Source of the DNA: Lumnitzera littorea
Taxonomy: Eukaryota; Streptophyta; Magnoliopsida; Myrtales; Combretaceae
Direction of reading: 5' to 3'
Assembly (NCBI GenBank): GCA_024138015.1
Contig: JAMXBB010000003.1
Coordinates: forward strand, 74,772,190-74,836,189
DNA length: 64,000 bases
Shown: positions 23,474-34,134 of the stretch, in pieces
Position numbering within the stretch: position 1 is the stretch's first letter
Layout of the letters: each line of letters opens with the position of its first letter
Program-made: the position numbers and the translations under genes
Notes under the pieces: generated by a model
Databases searched by the model: none
Told to the model about the DNA's origin: nothing
Seen by the model: only the letters and a program-made list of their open reading frames with translations

Positions 23474-24012
23474 GACTGTTGTAAAAAGTTTAAATTTGCA
23501 TCCAAAGGGAGAAGCCGTGATGTGGGCACCATCTTAATAGGTCCTTAAAGCACTTCCAAATGTCAAATAAGGTCTTACTTTCTAGTTGGGCATATAATGA
23601 TATATCAGCTCTAAGCTTAGCAGTTTTTGCGGTTAGGAAGCACTTTTCCAAGAACTTTTTCACCAATTCATTACAGTTTAAGATTAAATTTCTTGGGAGG
23701 GAATTCAACCTAACTCTACTACACAAAGAAAATAAGAAGAAATGCATTCGAATGGCATCGTCAGTTGCTCCATTAATCTTAAAGGTATCACTTATTTCCA
23801 CTTATTTCCAAGAAGCTAAAAATATGAGCATTTGGGTCCTCATCTAGTAGGCCATTGAATTGCATGAGCTGTTACACTATTTGTATGCTATTCAACTTGA
23901 TCTCAAAATTATTGGCTACAACAACCGGCCTATTTATGCTAGATTAGGCTCTAGTTAAAGGAAGGCGAGAATAATCTAACTTGGTTCTATTTTCTTCCTT
24001 CTTGTTGGCCAT
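23474..24012 (-). pseudogene. Athila gag, N-terminal part
   Basis: A start at 24012 reads MANKKEENRTKLDYSRLPL, then RPVVVANNFEIKLNSIQIV and NGLLDEDPNAHIFSF. It continues in the 103-residue open stretch 23801-23490 with DTFKINGATDDAIRMHFFLF, LNSLPRNLI, KTAKLRADI and FKDLLRWCPHHG. These are the classic gag blocks of Athila (CDTFKINGVSDDAIRLRLFPF...RFKDLLRRCPHHG). The reading ends TFYNSL at the solo LTR 3 junction. Stops at RA*SS and QI*TF show that the copy is dead. Confidence 0.8.
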
Positions 24013-25625
24013 GTTGTCTTCAGGTACACTCTCTTGGTCAGATTCTTAATCGTTCACTTGCTTTTTTACTTCACCCTCGTCCTTAACTCTCAAGGTAGAT
24101 CCTTGGTTTTTCACCTCCATTGATTTTTTTCAATATTAGTTATCTTAAATTCCTTGGAGTTGTTCTCTTAATCTTAGGGTCAATTTCAATCAAGTCTCAC
24201 AAAAGACTTCTAGTACTGTACAAAAGGAAACTTGGAGTTAATTCAAGATCACACCAATTAAACAAAAGAAAATAAGAAAAGAAAAAATCAAGAAAAACAA
24301 AGAAAGCAATGGTTAGAATAATAAAGTGACTAGCATTCTTAATATCATAAGTTCTTGGTAACAACTCTAAAAACTTGATATAAGGTAAGTACACCTATTG
24401 ACTTATAGTATAGTAAACAAAAATGAATATCGTTCCCACGAGGATTATGAGTATTGATAATGACTATTTCTTTATTCTCTAACCTATAAAATTCAAATTT
24501 AAGAACTTAAGAATTAAACTAAGCTGCAATCAATGACTAATCTAACAACTAATCAAGACTTAAATTAAAGAAATTAAACAAGAAAGCAATTAACTTAAAG
24601 ATGCAACTACATTTATAGATCTTACTTCCCCTAGAATTACACATGTGACTTATACATAAGATAATCTTATTCCATATCTAATTTCATTGATTAGGAGAAT
24701 TCTCTAATAAAGTCAATAACTTTTTCAAGTCTATTAACCCTAATTTTTGAATTACCTATTAGAATCTTTTCTCGATAACATAATTACAAATTACATTAAA
24801 GAACAATGGATTCTCTTAAAGATAACAATTAAGATTAGGAAAAACCTTCCAACTTATCTCTAGGCTTGCAAAAATTTTCATCAATTATGCCTAGATCTAA
24901 TTGTACAAGCAATCTCTCAATTTTCTTGCACAATATCAAATATTAAATCAATACCCTAGAAAAATCAATCTAATACAATAAAGAACATATAATTGAATTA
25001 AAGAAAATAAAGATTTTATTAAATCTATTAAATCTCAATGTCACATGGCAATTCTAGGTTCCACATAACCTAAATACAATGAATTTACGTGCTAATCATG
25101 GCAAAGAAATAATCTTGAATCAAAACAATAAAGAACATGAAAATAAGAGCCATGAAAACTAACGAAATATCTGAATCTTGAAGCTTAGAAGTGCGTTGCT
25201 CTCTTGGACCTTTTTGCCCTTAGAGTTTTTCTAAAATTTGTATGAAAAAAAGTGTCAAAAATCCCCTAACAAGCCTTTTATATTGTGTTCAAAATTCCCC
25301 TTTCTTATGAGTGACACAATCAAACAAAACTATTGTATCATTGGTCGTGTCATTTATATCTTATCAAATCTTTTCAAATTTGCTATTAATACAGTTTAGG
25401 ATACGGTCGTGTCACTCAAGTTGTGTTACTTTCTATAGACTACTCTGTTTAGCTAGAAAATCTCCCCTACAACTAATACTATCATGTCATTGATCATGTC
25501 ACATCCAAACTTCATAATTTCTTCATTTTAACTCTGAGTTGAATAAAACTTAATTCTATTTTCTCTTCTTTTTTTTTTTCTCAAGACCATTCCAAAACCT
25601 AAAATTGAAAATTTTACTCAATTAA
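24013..25625 (-). mobile_element. Athila-like leader and probable 5' LTR
   Basis: Upstream of gag on the minus strand, 24240-24180 reads AGTACTAGAAGTCTTTTGTG and then a TGAGACTTGATTGAAATTG-like run, which resembles sequence found just after the Athila primer-binding site. The binding site itself (TGGCGCC type) has decayed. On the + strand 24425-24450 is ATATCGTTCCCACGAGGA, a motif often seen in Athila LTR/leader sequence. The block is non-coding, has ACGGTCGTGTCAC motifs near 25390, and is cut by the N at 25626. Exact LTR ends cannot be seen. Confidence 0.4.
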
Positions 25626-25626
25626 N
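25626..25626. other. Assembly gap marker (single N)
   Basis: A single undetermined base. Athila-like sequence lies to the left; the interior of a long-LTR copy starts to the right with no 5' end. The N therefore marks a join across missing sequence rather than one ambiguous base (inference). Confidence 0.7.
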
Positions 25627-27117
25627 TAAATTAATAAATCTAAAAAAATAAAGTTATTTAGATAATATTATAATTGAAATCAGAAAAATAATAAATCTGA
25701 AATAATATTTAATTTTAAGTAAATATCTCAAAATGTAAGATTTTTACACATTGGGAATAAATCCGATACCTCAATTAGGGTTAACGTGTACCGAATAGCT
25801 TAGAATATTAAATTAAGACCTAATAGGATATTTGGATACTCGAGCTTAATGTGATTAATTTCACATTAGGATTCGAACATTTTAGGATTTAGAAATCGAA
25901 CTAAAACCTAATTTAGAAATCGATGCGAAAATCGAACCTGAACCTAACCCCAAACCTAGAATAATTGTAAAAAATTTAATACCTAGATAATTAGGCATAT
26001 TAAACCTTAAACAAAACCTAACAATAAGTGTTATATAATAAAACGAACTTATAATATTTATATGAAAAGCTGAAACCATGTTCGTGTTATAGGGATGATC
26101 GGCGATGGCCTGAGCAAATCGGAGCTCGAGTGAGTGAGCGAGGAGTCGAGGTAAGTTGGGATTAATACGATGCTGTATTTTGGAGGCTTAAGATTATGCT
26201 TGGTTGTGCTTGTTAGATAGTTGAATGTATGCATGTGCTTGATTATGGGTGATGCTATGATTCTGTTTGTTGCTTTGGCACATATTGTATGAATTGTATG
26301 TAATGATTGATCACCCTAAATTGGACTTAATCAAATATACGACCAGTAATCATAATCGAACATGCATGGCAACCCGTTAGGGGATTTAGGACTCTCCGGC
26401 CAAATACCGACCCCTTCGGAAGGGGTAGCGCAGGATTGCAAAATGGTCCCTTCTTCATCCTCAGTCGAACTAAGTGACAGGAGAAGAGGTCGCGACGAGG
26501 GTGAAGGCAATGGTTCGAAGGTAGTCGCGAGAGGAGTAAGGTCTCCATTACACAAGCCTGGGTTTGGTCGTGAGCTGTTGCATTAACGGTAACTCCTCAA
26601 CCCGGATTAGAGCGGGCGCAATTTCTCTAATCTCACGACGGGCCGGACAACGTCGTGCGATGGCATTTGCTTGCACATGCATTGCACCTAATAAGTGATT
26701 GAAAACCTTGTTGTGTTTATGGTATAGTTTTAAGTCCTCCGTCCTAACTTACTGAGCTATGGTTGCTCACATCCCTATAGACGTCGTGCATGTGCTGGCT
26801 AAGAAACGGCAAACAAATACTCTGAAGCTAGTAACTGCTGGATCCTAGGGAGTGAGGAAAAATATCGAAGAATCAACACATATTTTACTTTTCATTTCTG
26901 ATTAATGTAATAACGGAATTATAGTGATTATATATAACTTTTCTCACTTTCTTAAGTAAATGATTTGTTTAAATTACAAATTGTTAACTTCAAAGCGGGT
27001 TAGTCGTGGACACCTTGTGTAGATCAGGTCTAAGATGGCGGTTGTAAGGCCAACTTCTATCTTAGGATGGTTTATACAGCGGGGGCTGTTACGACTCTAC
27101 CGCTTCGGAGCGTAACA
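25627..27117 (+). mobile_element. LTR copy 4 of the long-LTR family, 5'-truncated at the gap
   Basis: It aligns with the last about 1.5 kb of solo LTRs 1 and 2, including the highly conserved module at 26340-26590 and the terminal GTGGACACCTTGTGTAGATC block. It ends CGGAGCGTAACA, corresponding to CGGGGCGTGACA. The first half is absent and the sequence starts at the N, so no left target duplication can be read. The base run after it is ACACA. It lies in a second Athila 3' UTR copy in + orientation. Confidence 0.85.
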
Positions 27118-28312
27118 ACACATATGATATACTAGAGTTTATATGTTAATCTATGTAAATTAAAGTTTGCTTGGATCATTTAATCAAGGATTCTTGAACT
27201 TAAAATCAGATTAAACATCTCACTAGCCAAGAAAAAGTCATAAAAATTTTAACCCACTTAACTAAAATGTATATAGCTCTTTCTTCATTCTCGCTAAGTA
27301 CTAAAATGCAAAGTAAACACATTTTATATCCATTTATCTTATGATCACTCCCCTAGTATGTATTTTCAATGGAATGCTTCAATTTAATTCAATTATTTCA
27401 TTCCTGCACAATTACTTTTATTGGAGTCCATTAGCAACAGAATTCAAATCTCACTCTTCTGACAAACTAAGGTGAATTCATACTAATTTATCCTCACATT
27501 AACAATGAGAAAGAACACTATTCTTCTAAGGGACTAAGGCCGATCCATACCAACATGACCAATTTATTTCCCACTTTTTTTTTTTCTTTTAGCCTCCAAT
27601 TAATTTGTAACTTTTCAAGAAATTTTTAAAAGACAAATTTCATTTGTTTATTTACTAAGAATTATAAAGCTCTAAAAATTTCTAAAAGAAAAGTATATAT
27701 TAAAGTAAATTCGAAAATAATCATGATTAAATCACAACTAGTGATATTGCTCTAATCCTAGGACCTAAAATCCTAAGTTAAATAACTCATAACTCTACTT
27801 CACATAGATTCCACCAATCAATTCTGGCATCATGTAAATTAATCATCAAAGAGCAAGTACTCATTCATATTTAATACATTTCATTTGGAAGTTGTTAATT
27901 TCTCAAATAATTGCATGTTAACCAAAATAATTAGGTTAAATGTAAAAAAAAAAAAGTGTCTCTTAAGTAGTAATAATTTTCATATCCTCTTTCCCACACT
28001 TAAAACAATACATTATCCTCAATGTATGAAACTATGTAACTCAATAAGAAATATCTCAATACAAACATTCGTTAGAAAAAAGATATAAAAGTGGGAAGGA
28101 GAACTAATACTTCCCCAAAATTCTGCATACACGTAATAAACGAGAAGTTTGGAATCACCATATCCAAGCATAACCTCCATTACAAGCTTTAGATTTCGGA
28201 ACCAGTACCATGTGATTGAACTAACTAGACCCAAAACAACGAAAATAAAAGAAATCTAAATAAAAAAAAAAAAAAACTTAAACCAGACTAAGTTATATAC
28301 AACCTATGACAT
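27118..28312 (-). other. Athila-like element, 3' UTR-type sequence (copy beta)
   Basis: Collinear with 6476-7690: shared CCTATGTAAATTAAAGTTT-type start, AAAAGTCATAAAAATTTTAA and the minus-strand TTGAGGATAATGTATTG...TTTTAAGTGTGGG segment near 28010. It breaks off at about 28312, where Tat-type LTR-like sequence starts; the adjoining second-ORF sequence seen in copy alpha is absent. Short open frames here are not coding. Confidence 0.6.
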
Positions 28313-30770
28313 TAAATTACAAAAAAAAAATTAAAAGAAAACTAAAATATTGAAAAATGCAAAAGAAATGAAAATTTTAAAATAGAAAAGTGTTGAAAGA
28401 GTCTAAGTCAAGTTAATAAGTCATTTAGGGTAATAATAAAAGGAGCATGCAATCTAATAAGTTCTAATTCTTTTAAAAAATTGAGCTTCATTAGAAAATT
28501 CTTTTTAAGAAAAGTCCAGTAGAAATTTGGGATCCATGAAAGAAAGTTTTGTTTAAAATTTGAATAATTTTTACTAGACGAATAAAAAATAAAACTCAAG
28601 ATTCATTAAATTAAAATTTGAGTTGAAAATCTTTAGCATATATATTTTGGGCCATTTTATAATAAGTTGGAGTGAAGTGGTTTGAGTTTGAACTATAAAA
28701 TTAAAGTCAGGCCTCACTTAGATAGCTTAAATGCATTTTAAATGCATAAATAAGAAATGAGCAATAACTCAGCTCGTTAAGCCATGCATGTGCATCAAGG
28801 AGATCACAGATTTGAAACTTACATGGGGTTACGCATGGTCACATGCTAGTCATGTTACTATATATATATATATATATTTTCCTTCCCTTTCCTTTTATGT
28901 AAGAAAATAAAGGAAATGAAGCAAATTTTTTTCTACCAGTCCTAACACTAGATTAAGCCAAATCTTGTGGTTTTTTTTTTTTTTTTTGGCAAATTTGAAA
29001 AATCATGAATAAATCATTGATGAAACTAACATATTTATCAAACATTCACATAAAAACCCATCTAAATAAAATTTGGAAAAACCAACATAACCTTAACATA
29101 ATCCATGGAAGATTTGATACAAGTTTGAAGAGATTTAATCGAAAAACTATAAAAAAAAAAAAACAACTCAAGAAAGGATCAAAAGACACTTCTAAACCTT
29201 CCAACAACATGAAAAAACACCCCCATGCTAGCCATCGCCGTTTTCTCTCTCTAAACTACCACCTCCTTTCTCTCTCTACATGAACCACCTTCTATGTGCC
29301 ACGAGCATAAAAAAAGCTACATCACTACACTCTATGTCAAACAAGCAAAAAACTAACCAATTTCATGCCTAGTCATGCCCCTTAGCCTCTTCTACAAACC
29401 AAACCTTTGTCACTACATGACCACCTCTTCAAAACACCACTAAAACGACCACCCCATCAATGAGTTCCTAGTATTGAAAAACCTTAGGAACCACCCTTCA
29501 ATCACTAAAAACCGATCCCATCCACAACAACTAATAACTAACAACTACCACCACCATTTAATTTCAAAAATCTTCAGAATGACCGTTACAACCAAAGGCG
29601 CTTATCCTAAACTAATTTTTAACATTAACTTTGTCATAGAAGAGTGATTACCCATTTATTTATTTTGGTGGATCGAAATGATTGTGTAAAGTTGCGTATA
29701 GTGAAGGAAGGAAGAAGAGAAAGAAAAAGAAGAAGAAAAAGAAAAAGAGAAGAGGGAGCCCAAACCTGACTCGATAAGAGCAACCCTATTACCTTGACTT
29801 TTTCTAACCTAATTTAACCCATGCTGCATGGGTGAGTGTTTTATTGTTTTATTTATTTATTTTTTAATTATTTTAATGTCTTTTTTTTTCTACATAATTA
29901 AATAAAGTGAAACCCACACTAACTCGGTTTTTTTCTTTTTGTGTAGGCCTTTAGTTTTTTGTTTTTTAGTTTATATGATTGTTGATTTTTTTTTTTACTT
30001 ATTATTTTTATGCTAAGTTGTTAATAACCATATACTATTAACATGTCAATAATTGGTTTAATTTGTATGTTTAAAATATTTTGTGTAAAATCATACTAAT
30101 ATGAGTCTTTTGCAACTTTGTGGAGCTAATAATTAATTTATTTGATTTTTCATGCATTTTTATTAAAAATTGCATCCCTAGTATATCTTAAGGTAAAATC
30201 GCATATTTAGAATAAAATTATATATTGCATTTCTAGCATAAATTACGTATTTAGAGTAGAAATTGCATCTTTTTATAAAAATTCATTTTTTATTGAAAAT
30301 TTAGATATTTTTATTTTTGCATATTTGTATGTCTTTTTTACCAAAAATTCCATGTTTTAGGAAAGTTGCATAAAAATTGCACTTTTATAAAAATTGCATT
30401 TTTTTTTCCATACTAGGCATTTTACGGATTTTTTTCTATAAAAAAATATTTTATTACATAGTTGAGTTTTTTTAAAAAATCTTAATTTTTTTTAATTAAG
30501 TTTTTTAGGAGTTTTTCAAAGTTGGGAATAAAAATTAGGTTTTCTCTTGATAAAAAATAAAATATCAAAATACATAAACTTGGAAAATTTTCAAAAATAA
30601 AAATAATCAACACACTAAAGTTTTTCTAATAAAACATAACTATGTTGTTTAATTCTAACTAGTGATTATATAAATACCTCTAAGATAACCATAAGAAAAT
30701 AAAAGCTCTTTTATTAGGAAAATTGGTAATAAAAAATCATTAAAAAATTCTTTTTCATAAAAAATTAACC
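28313..30770 (+). mobile_element. Tat-type LTR-like repeat, copy A (5' LTR, truncated)
   Basis: It is repeated in direct orientation at about 34205-36560: shared AATTTGGGATCCATGAAAG, CATTTTATAATAAGTTGGAG, CTAACACTAGATTAAG and AATCCATGGAAGATTTGATA. The first about 70 bp present in copy B (TATAAACATC start) are missing here, and the last part past 30770 does not match copy B. So both ends look truncated. No convincing gene; the 92-codon frame at 29005-29283 lies inside the repeated, mutated sequence. Confidence 0.65.
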
Positions 30771-33064
30771 ATCGCCCTTAAGTTACCCCTTTCTAGTGTC
30801 ACATTTTGTAAAATATTAACTTAATTCATTGTTAATCAATCTCATTATCCTTATTGTCTTTAGAATTATGTTTTTGTCATCCTACCTTTACAATAAACTT
30901 CTATCTTTTAGGAGATGTTAATTATCATTTTGTCTGTAACATAATTTGTCTTTCGACTCTCATTAATATGGGTTTAAAAAAAAAGGAAAAAGAAAAAAAC
31001 TTTCCAAAAAGGGCATTGTTAATAAGTAGGGAATTTCATAAAGCTCTTAAGGATTGCATTTAAACAGGTTGACCTAACCTAAGGTTCATTGGTCACTCAT
31101 TTTAAGTCTAGAGTCCTCAATTGCCCATGAACTAAGATCTATTACTGAGGGGCATAATCCTCAAAAATAGTGGAGACAAAACCCATTTACCCATCCCTAA
31201 ACCAAAAAAAAAAAAGTTTAAGAAGCATAGCCTTAAACGATTTCAAAAGCTCAAGACAAAAAAGCCTAATCATAAACACCAGATCTTCCTACCTATTTCA
31301 ACCTACTTCAAGCTAGAAAGAGCCTAAACATATGGCTTACTAACTTCACTTGTATAAACCAAATACAAAGCTCATATCCATTATGAATTATTCCACCAAT
31401 AAGGCTAATGAGCTTAAGCTTAGAGCAATAAATGGTGCATTATTTCAAACTCTTCCATCTAATTGATCCTGTGGAAATTCTAATTAATAATCAAATCTAG
31501 TTAAATAAGCACTTTTTACCTCAAGAAAGGCAACTCATTACTTGGAATTTTTAGAATGAAAAGAGACAAACCATGTCCTAAACACATCAAAGTTAAGTAA
31601 CACAATGTGAATACTTAAGGTCATTCCTTAAAAGAGGTCTGTCTTGAACTTGATACATGTGCCAAAATGATGTTAAGCATTCACTTTGTTATCTCTAAAC
31701 ACAGTTACCCCTTGCATATCCATTTGAGTATTTTAGGGATTTTTATTAAAATTAGCCTTATAAAAAACCAAGATAATTAGGGAGTTAGGGTCATTAATTT
31801 GCAAACAAGGAATAAACTAACTTGTGCTTATCTTAGTTGCATCAATTCATGAGAAATAATTTCTATAGATAATCCAATTTCTTTGAAATGAAGAAGAGCA
31901 TCAAATCATATACACTTCACTCAAGCCCATAGATTTTTCCTAAACACTCCAAAGCCATATACACTCTTCCCAAGCCTATACACTTTGAACCTATGGATTT
32001 ATGGCTTTGAATCTCTTCAAACAAAAACTGAGAAATATGGAGAGTAATCACCCTGACCAAGAAGAAGAAGAAGAAAAGAGAAAAAAAAAAAAGAAAAAGA
32101 AAGGAAAAAGGGAAAAAAAAAGAAGAGAAAAATATAAAGAAAAAGAGAAGATATGAAAGTGAGCAAGGTCATCACCTCTAAAGATGAGCCTAAATTTCCA
32201 AAAAGCCTCAAGTGAAAATTTGCTAAGGTATTTAAAGGCTAGATACATCTAATTCTTAAGCCTAAAGCAAAGCCCGTCCCATCCATTATACTATCTCTAA
32301 TGAAACTCTTGAAAAAAAAAATGACTTTTCTTAAGCAATGATTGCTTGTGAAACCGTAATAAGCCTATGTTTAGTTTTTTCTCCTAAGGTTCTTAACTTA
32401 TAAATCCAAGATTGTATAAAACATTTCTCTCAAAATTGGCTACAACTATGATATCCCTTTACTCAAACCATTGACCAAAAACCTTAAATTACAAACCTAA
32501 AAAAGACCTAATTGATTGACTAGATTGTGCCATTTACAAAATGGATTACAATTTTTGGAATTGATGCCTTGAGTGAAAATAAGCCTATAAGTTATGAGGA
32601 AATCCTCTTAGAATAAACATTTCAAGCAATGGTACCTTTTCCTTAGATAAAACATAAAATAACAATTGAGTGCTCTCCTAAGGGCATGAATGATCATTGG
32701 TGCTTCTAGAAAGTTCAAAAGTCATGAAATTTATCATAATCAAGAGAAAAAAATGGAAAGGAATAAGTAGTTATTGGACAGTACGGCAAGCTTACCATTT
32801 ATTTGTGATCTTCAAAGTCTATGAGATTCCCTTACTTGTTAGTAATCTTGTTTTCCACCATAAAGAATTCATTTTTAAAAAATTTTGTCAAAGCTTTGTA
32901 CATAGCCCAATTTTCATAAGAGAAATGAAGAGTTTTCAAAAGTTGTTAAAAAGAGATTTCTTAGAAAAGCTAAAATTTTCAAAGAGTCAATCCCTTAAGC
33001 TCGAGAGTAGATCAATTTGTCAAAATCCTTGAAATTCTCGAGCCACCTACTCCTTAGTGTGATA
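30771..33064 (+). other. Non-coding interior of the putative Tat-type element
   Basis: Between the two direct repeats there is no gag, protease, RT or integrase-like frame. A 69-codon frame at 30854-31063 and a 111-codon frame at 32697-33032 have no recognisable domain. A purine-rich stretch lies at about 32059-32156. The interior suggests a large non-autonomous (LARD-type) derivative, or a heavily decayed element. Confidence 0.4.
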
Positions 33065-33640
33065 TTCATTTATTAAAGTAATCTTGGGATCACCCAATCA
33101 TTAGAGCACTATCATGTCCCTTTTAAGATTGCTTGCTTAAAGGAGTGGTATCCCATTTTTTATCAAATTGCCTACTCATTGAAGTATTATCCAATCCTTT
33201 TCTAAAATCACTTGCTCATAAGACTGCTATTCTGTTCTTTATTGGATCGTTTGCTTAAAGGAGTGTTATCCTATTTTTTCTTAGATCACTTGTTTATTAG
33301 AGTGCCATCCAGTTTTTTCTAAGATCGCTTGCTCATTAGAGCATCATCTAGTCCTTTCAAAGATCACTTACTCATGAAAGTGACATCCAATCTTTTGTCG
33401 AATTGCTTACTCATAAGAGTACCATCTTATCCTTTGTTAGATCACTTACTTGTAGCAGCAGTATCCTATCCTTTATGGATCACTTGTACATAAGAGCACT
33501 ATCCTATATTTTTCTAGATCACATGCTCATGAGAGCACTATCCCATTTTGTCCTTAGTTGGATCGCATGCTCATGAGAATGTTATCCTATTTTGTCTCTA
33601 ATGGATTGCATGCTTACCAAGTACACCATCTTATCTTGTC
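33065..33640 (+). repeat. Tandem array 1, unit about 45-50 bp
   Basis: About 12 imperfect copies of a unit resembling TTAGATCACTTGCTCATAAG then AGTGCTATCCTATCCTTT. Copies start with GATCACTTG, GATCGCTTG or GATCGCATG and carry TCATGAGAG or TCATAAGAG. Period varies through small indels. Confidence 0.8.
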
Positions 33641-33885
33641 TTTGAAAGATCTATCCTTTCAAACAATTGATCCTTAAAGAGATTTATCCTCTTAAAGATT
33701 CTCGCCAATCTAAGCTAGGGTTATTATCTTTTAGATCCTTGAAGAGAACTATCCTATCCAAGATACTTATCAATCTAAGCTAGGATTATTATCTTTCAAA
33801 TCATCAAAGAGAACTGTCCTCTTTAGGATATCTATCAGTTTTAGCTAAGGATTGACCTTTAGATTCTTAAGAAAGCTACCCTTTT
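33641..33885 (+). repeat. Tandem array 2, unit about 65 bp
   Basis: About three copies with CAATCTAAGCTAGGGTTATT, then ATCTTTTAGATCCTTGAAGA and GAACTATCCTATCCAAGATA. It follows array 1 directly and has a different unit. Confidence 0.7.
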
Positions 33886-34055
33886 AAAGATATGCCGACC
33901 GTTGCAAGCCGAAACACTATTTATCTAACCTTTCAAGATAAAAGTCTTTTTACCCTGCTAGTTTAAGTCAAGACTTTTTTTAGCCAACCTTTCAAGTTAG
34001 GACATTTCTTAGCTAGCCATTCAAGGTTAGAACTCCTTACTTTGCCAATTCAATC
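33886..34055 (+). repeat. Tandem array 3, unit about 30-35 bp
   Basis: Degenerate copies of TAGCCAACCTTTCAAGTTAG followed by GACATTTCTT (variants CTAACCTTTCAAGATAAAAG, TAGCCATTCAAGGTTAGAAC). It ends about 65 bp before the polypurine tract. Confidence 0.55.
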
Positions 34056-34121
34056 TTAAACTTGACAAAAAGGTACGTGTTTTTTTGTTTTTATAGCAAA
34101 ATTTTACTCAAACTTTGTTAC

Positions 34122-34130
34122 AAAGGGGAG
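34122..34130 (+). other. Polypurine tract before the 3' LTR-like repeat
   Basis: AAAGGGGAG ends four bases before TATAAACATC, the start of copy B. That is where the plus-strand primer of an LTR retrotransposon is expected, and it supports + orientation. Confidence 0.6.
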
Positions 34131-34134
34131 TAGT

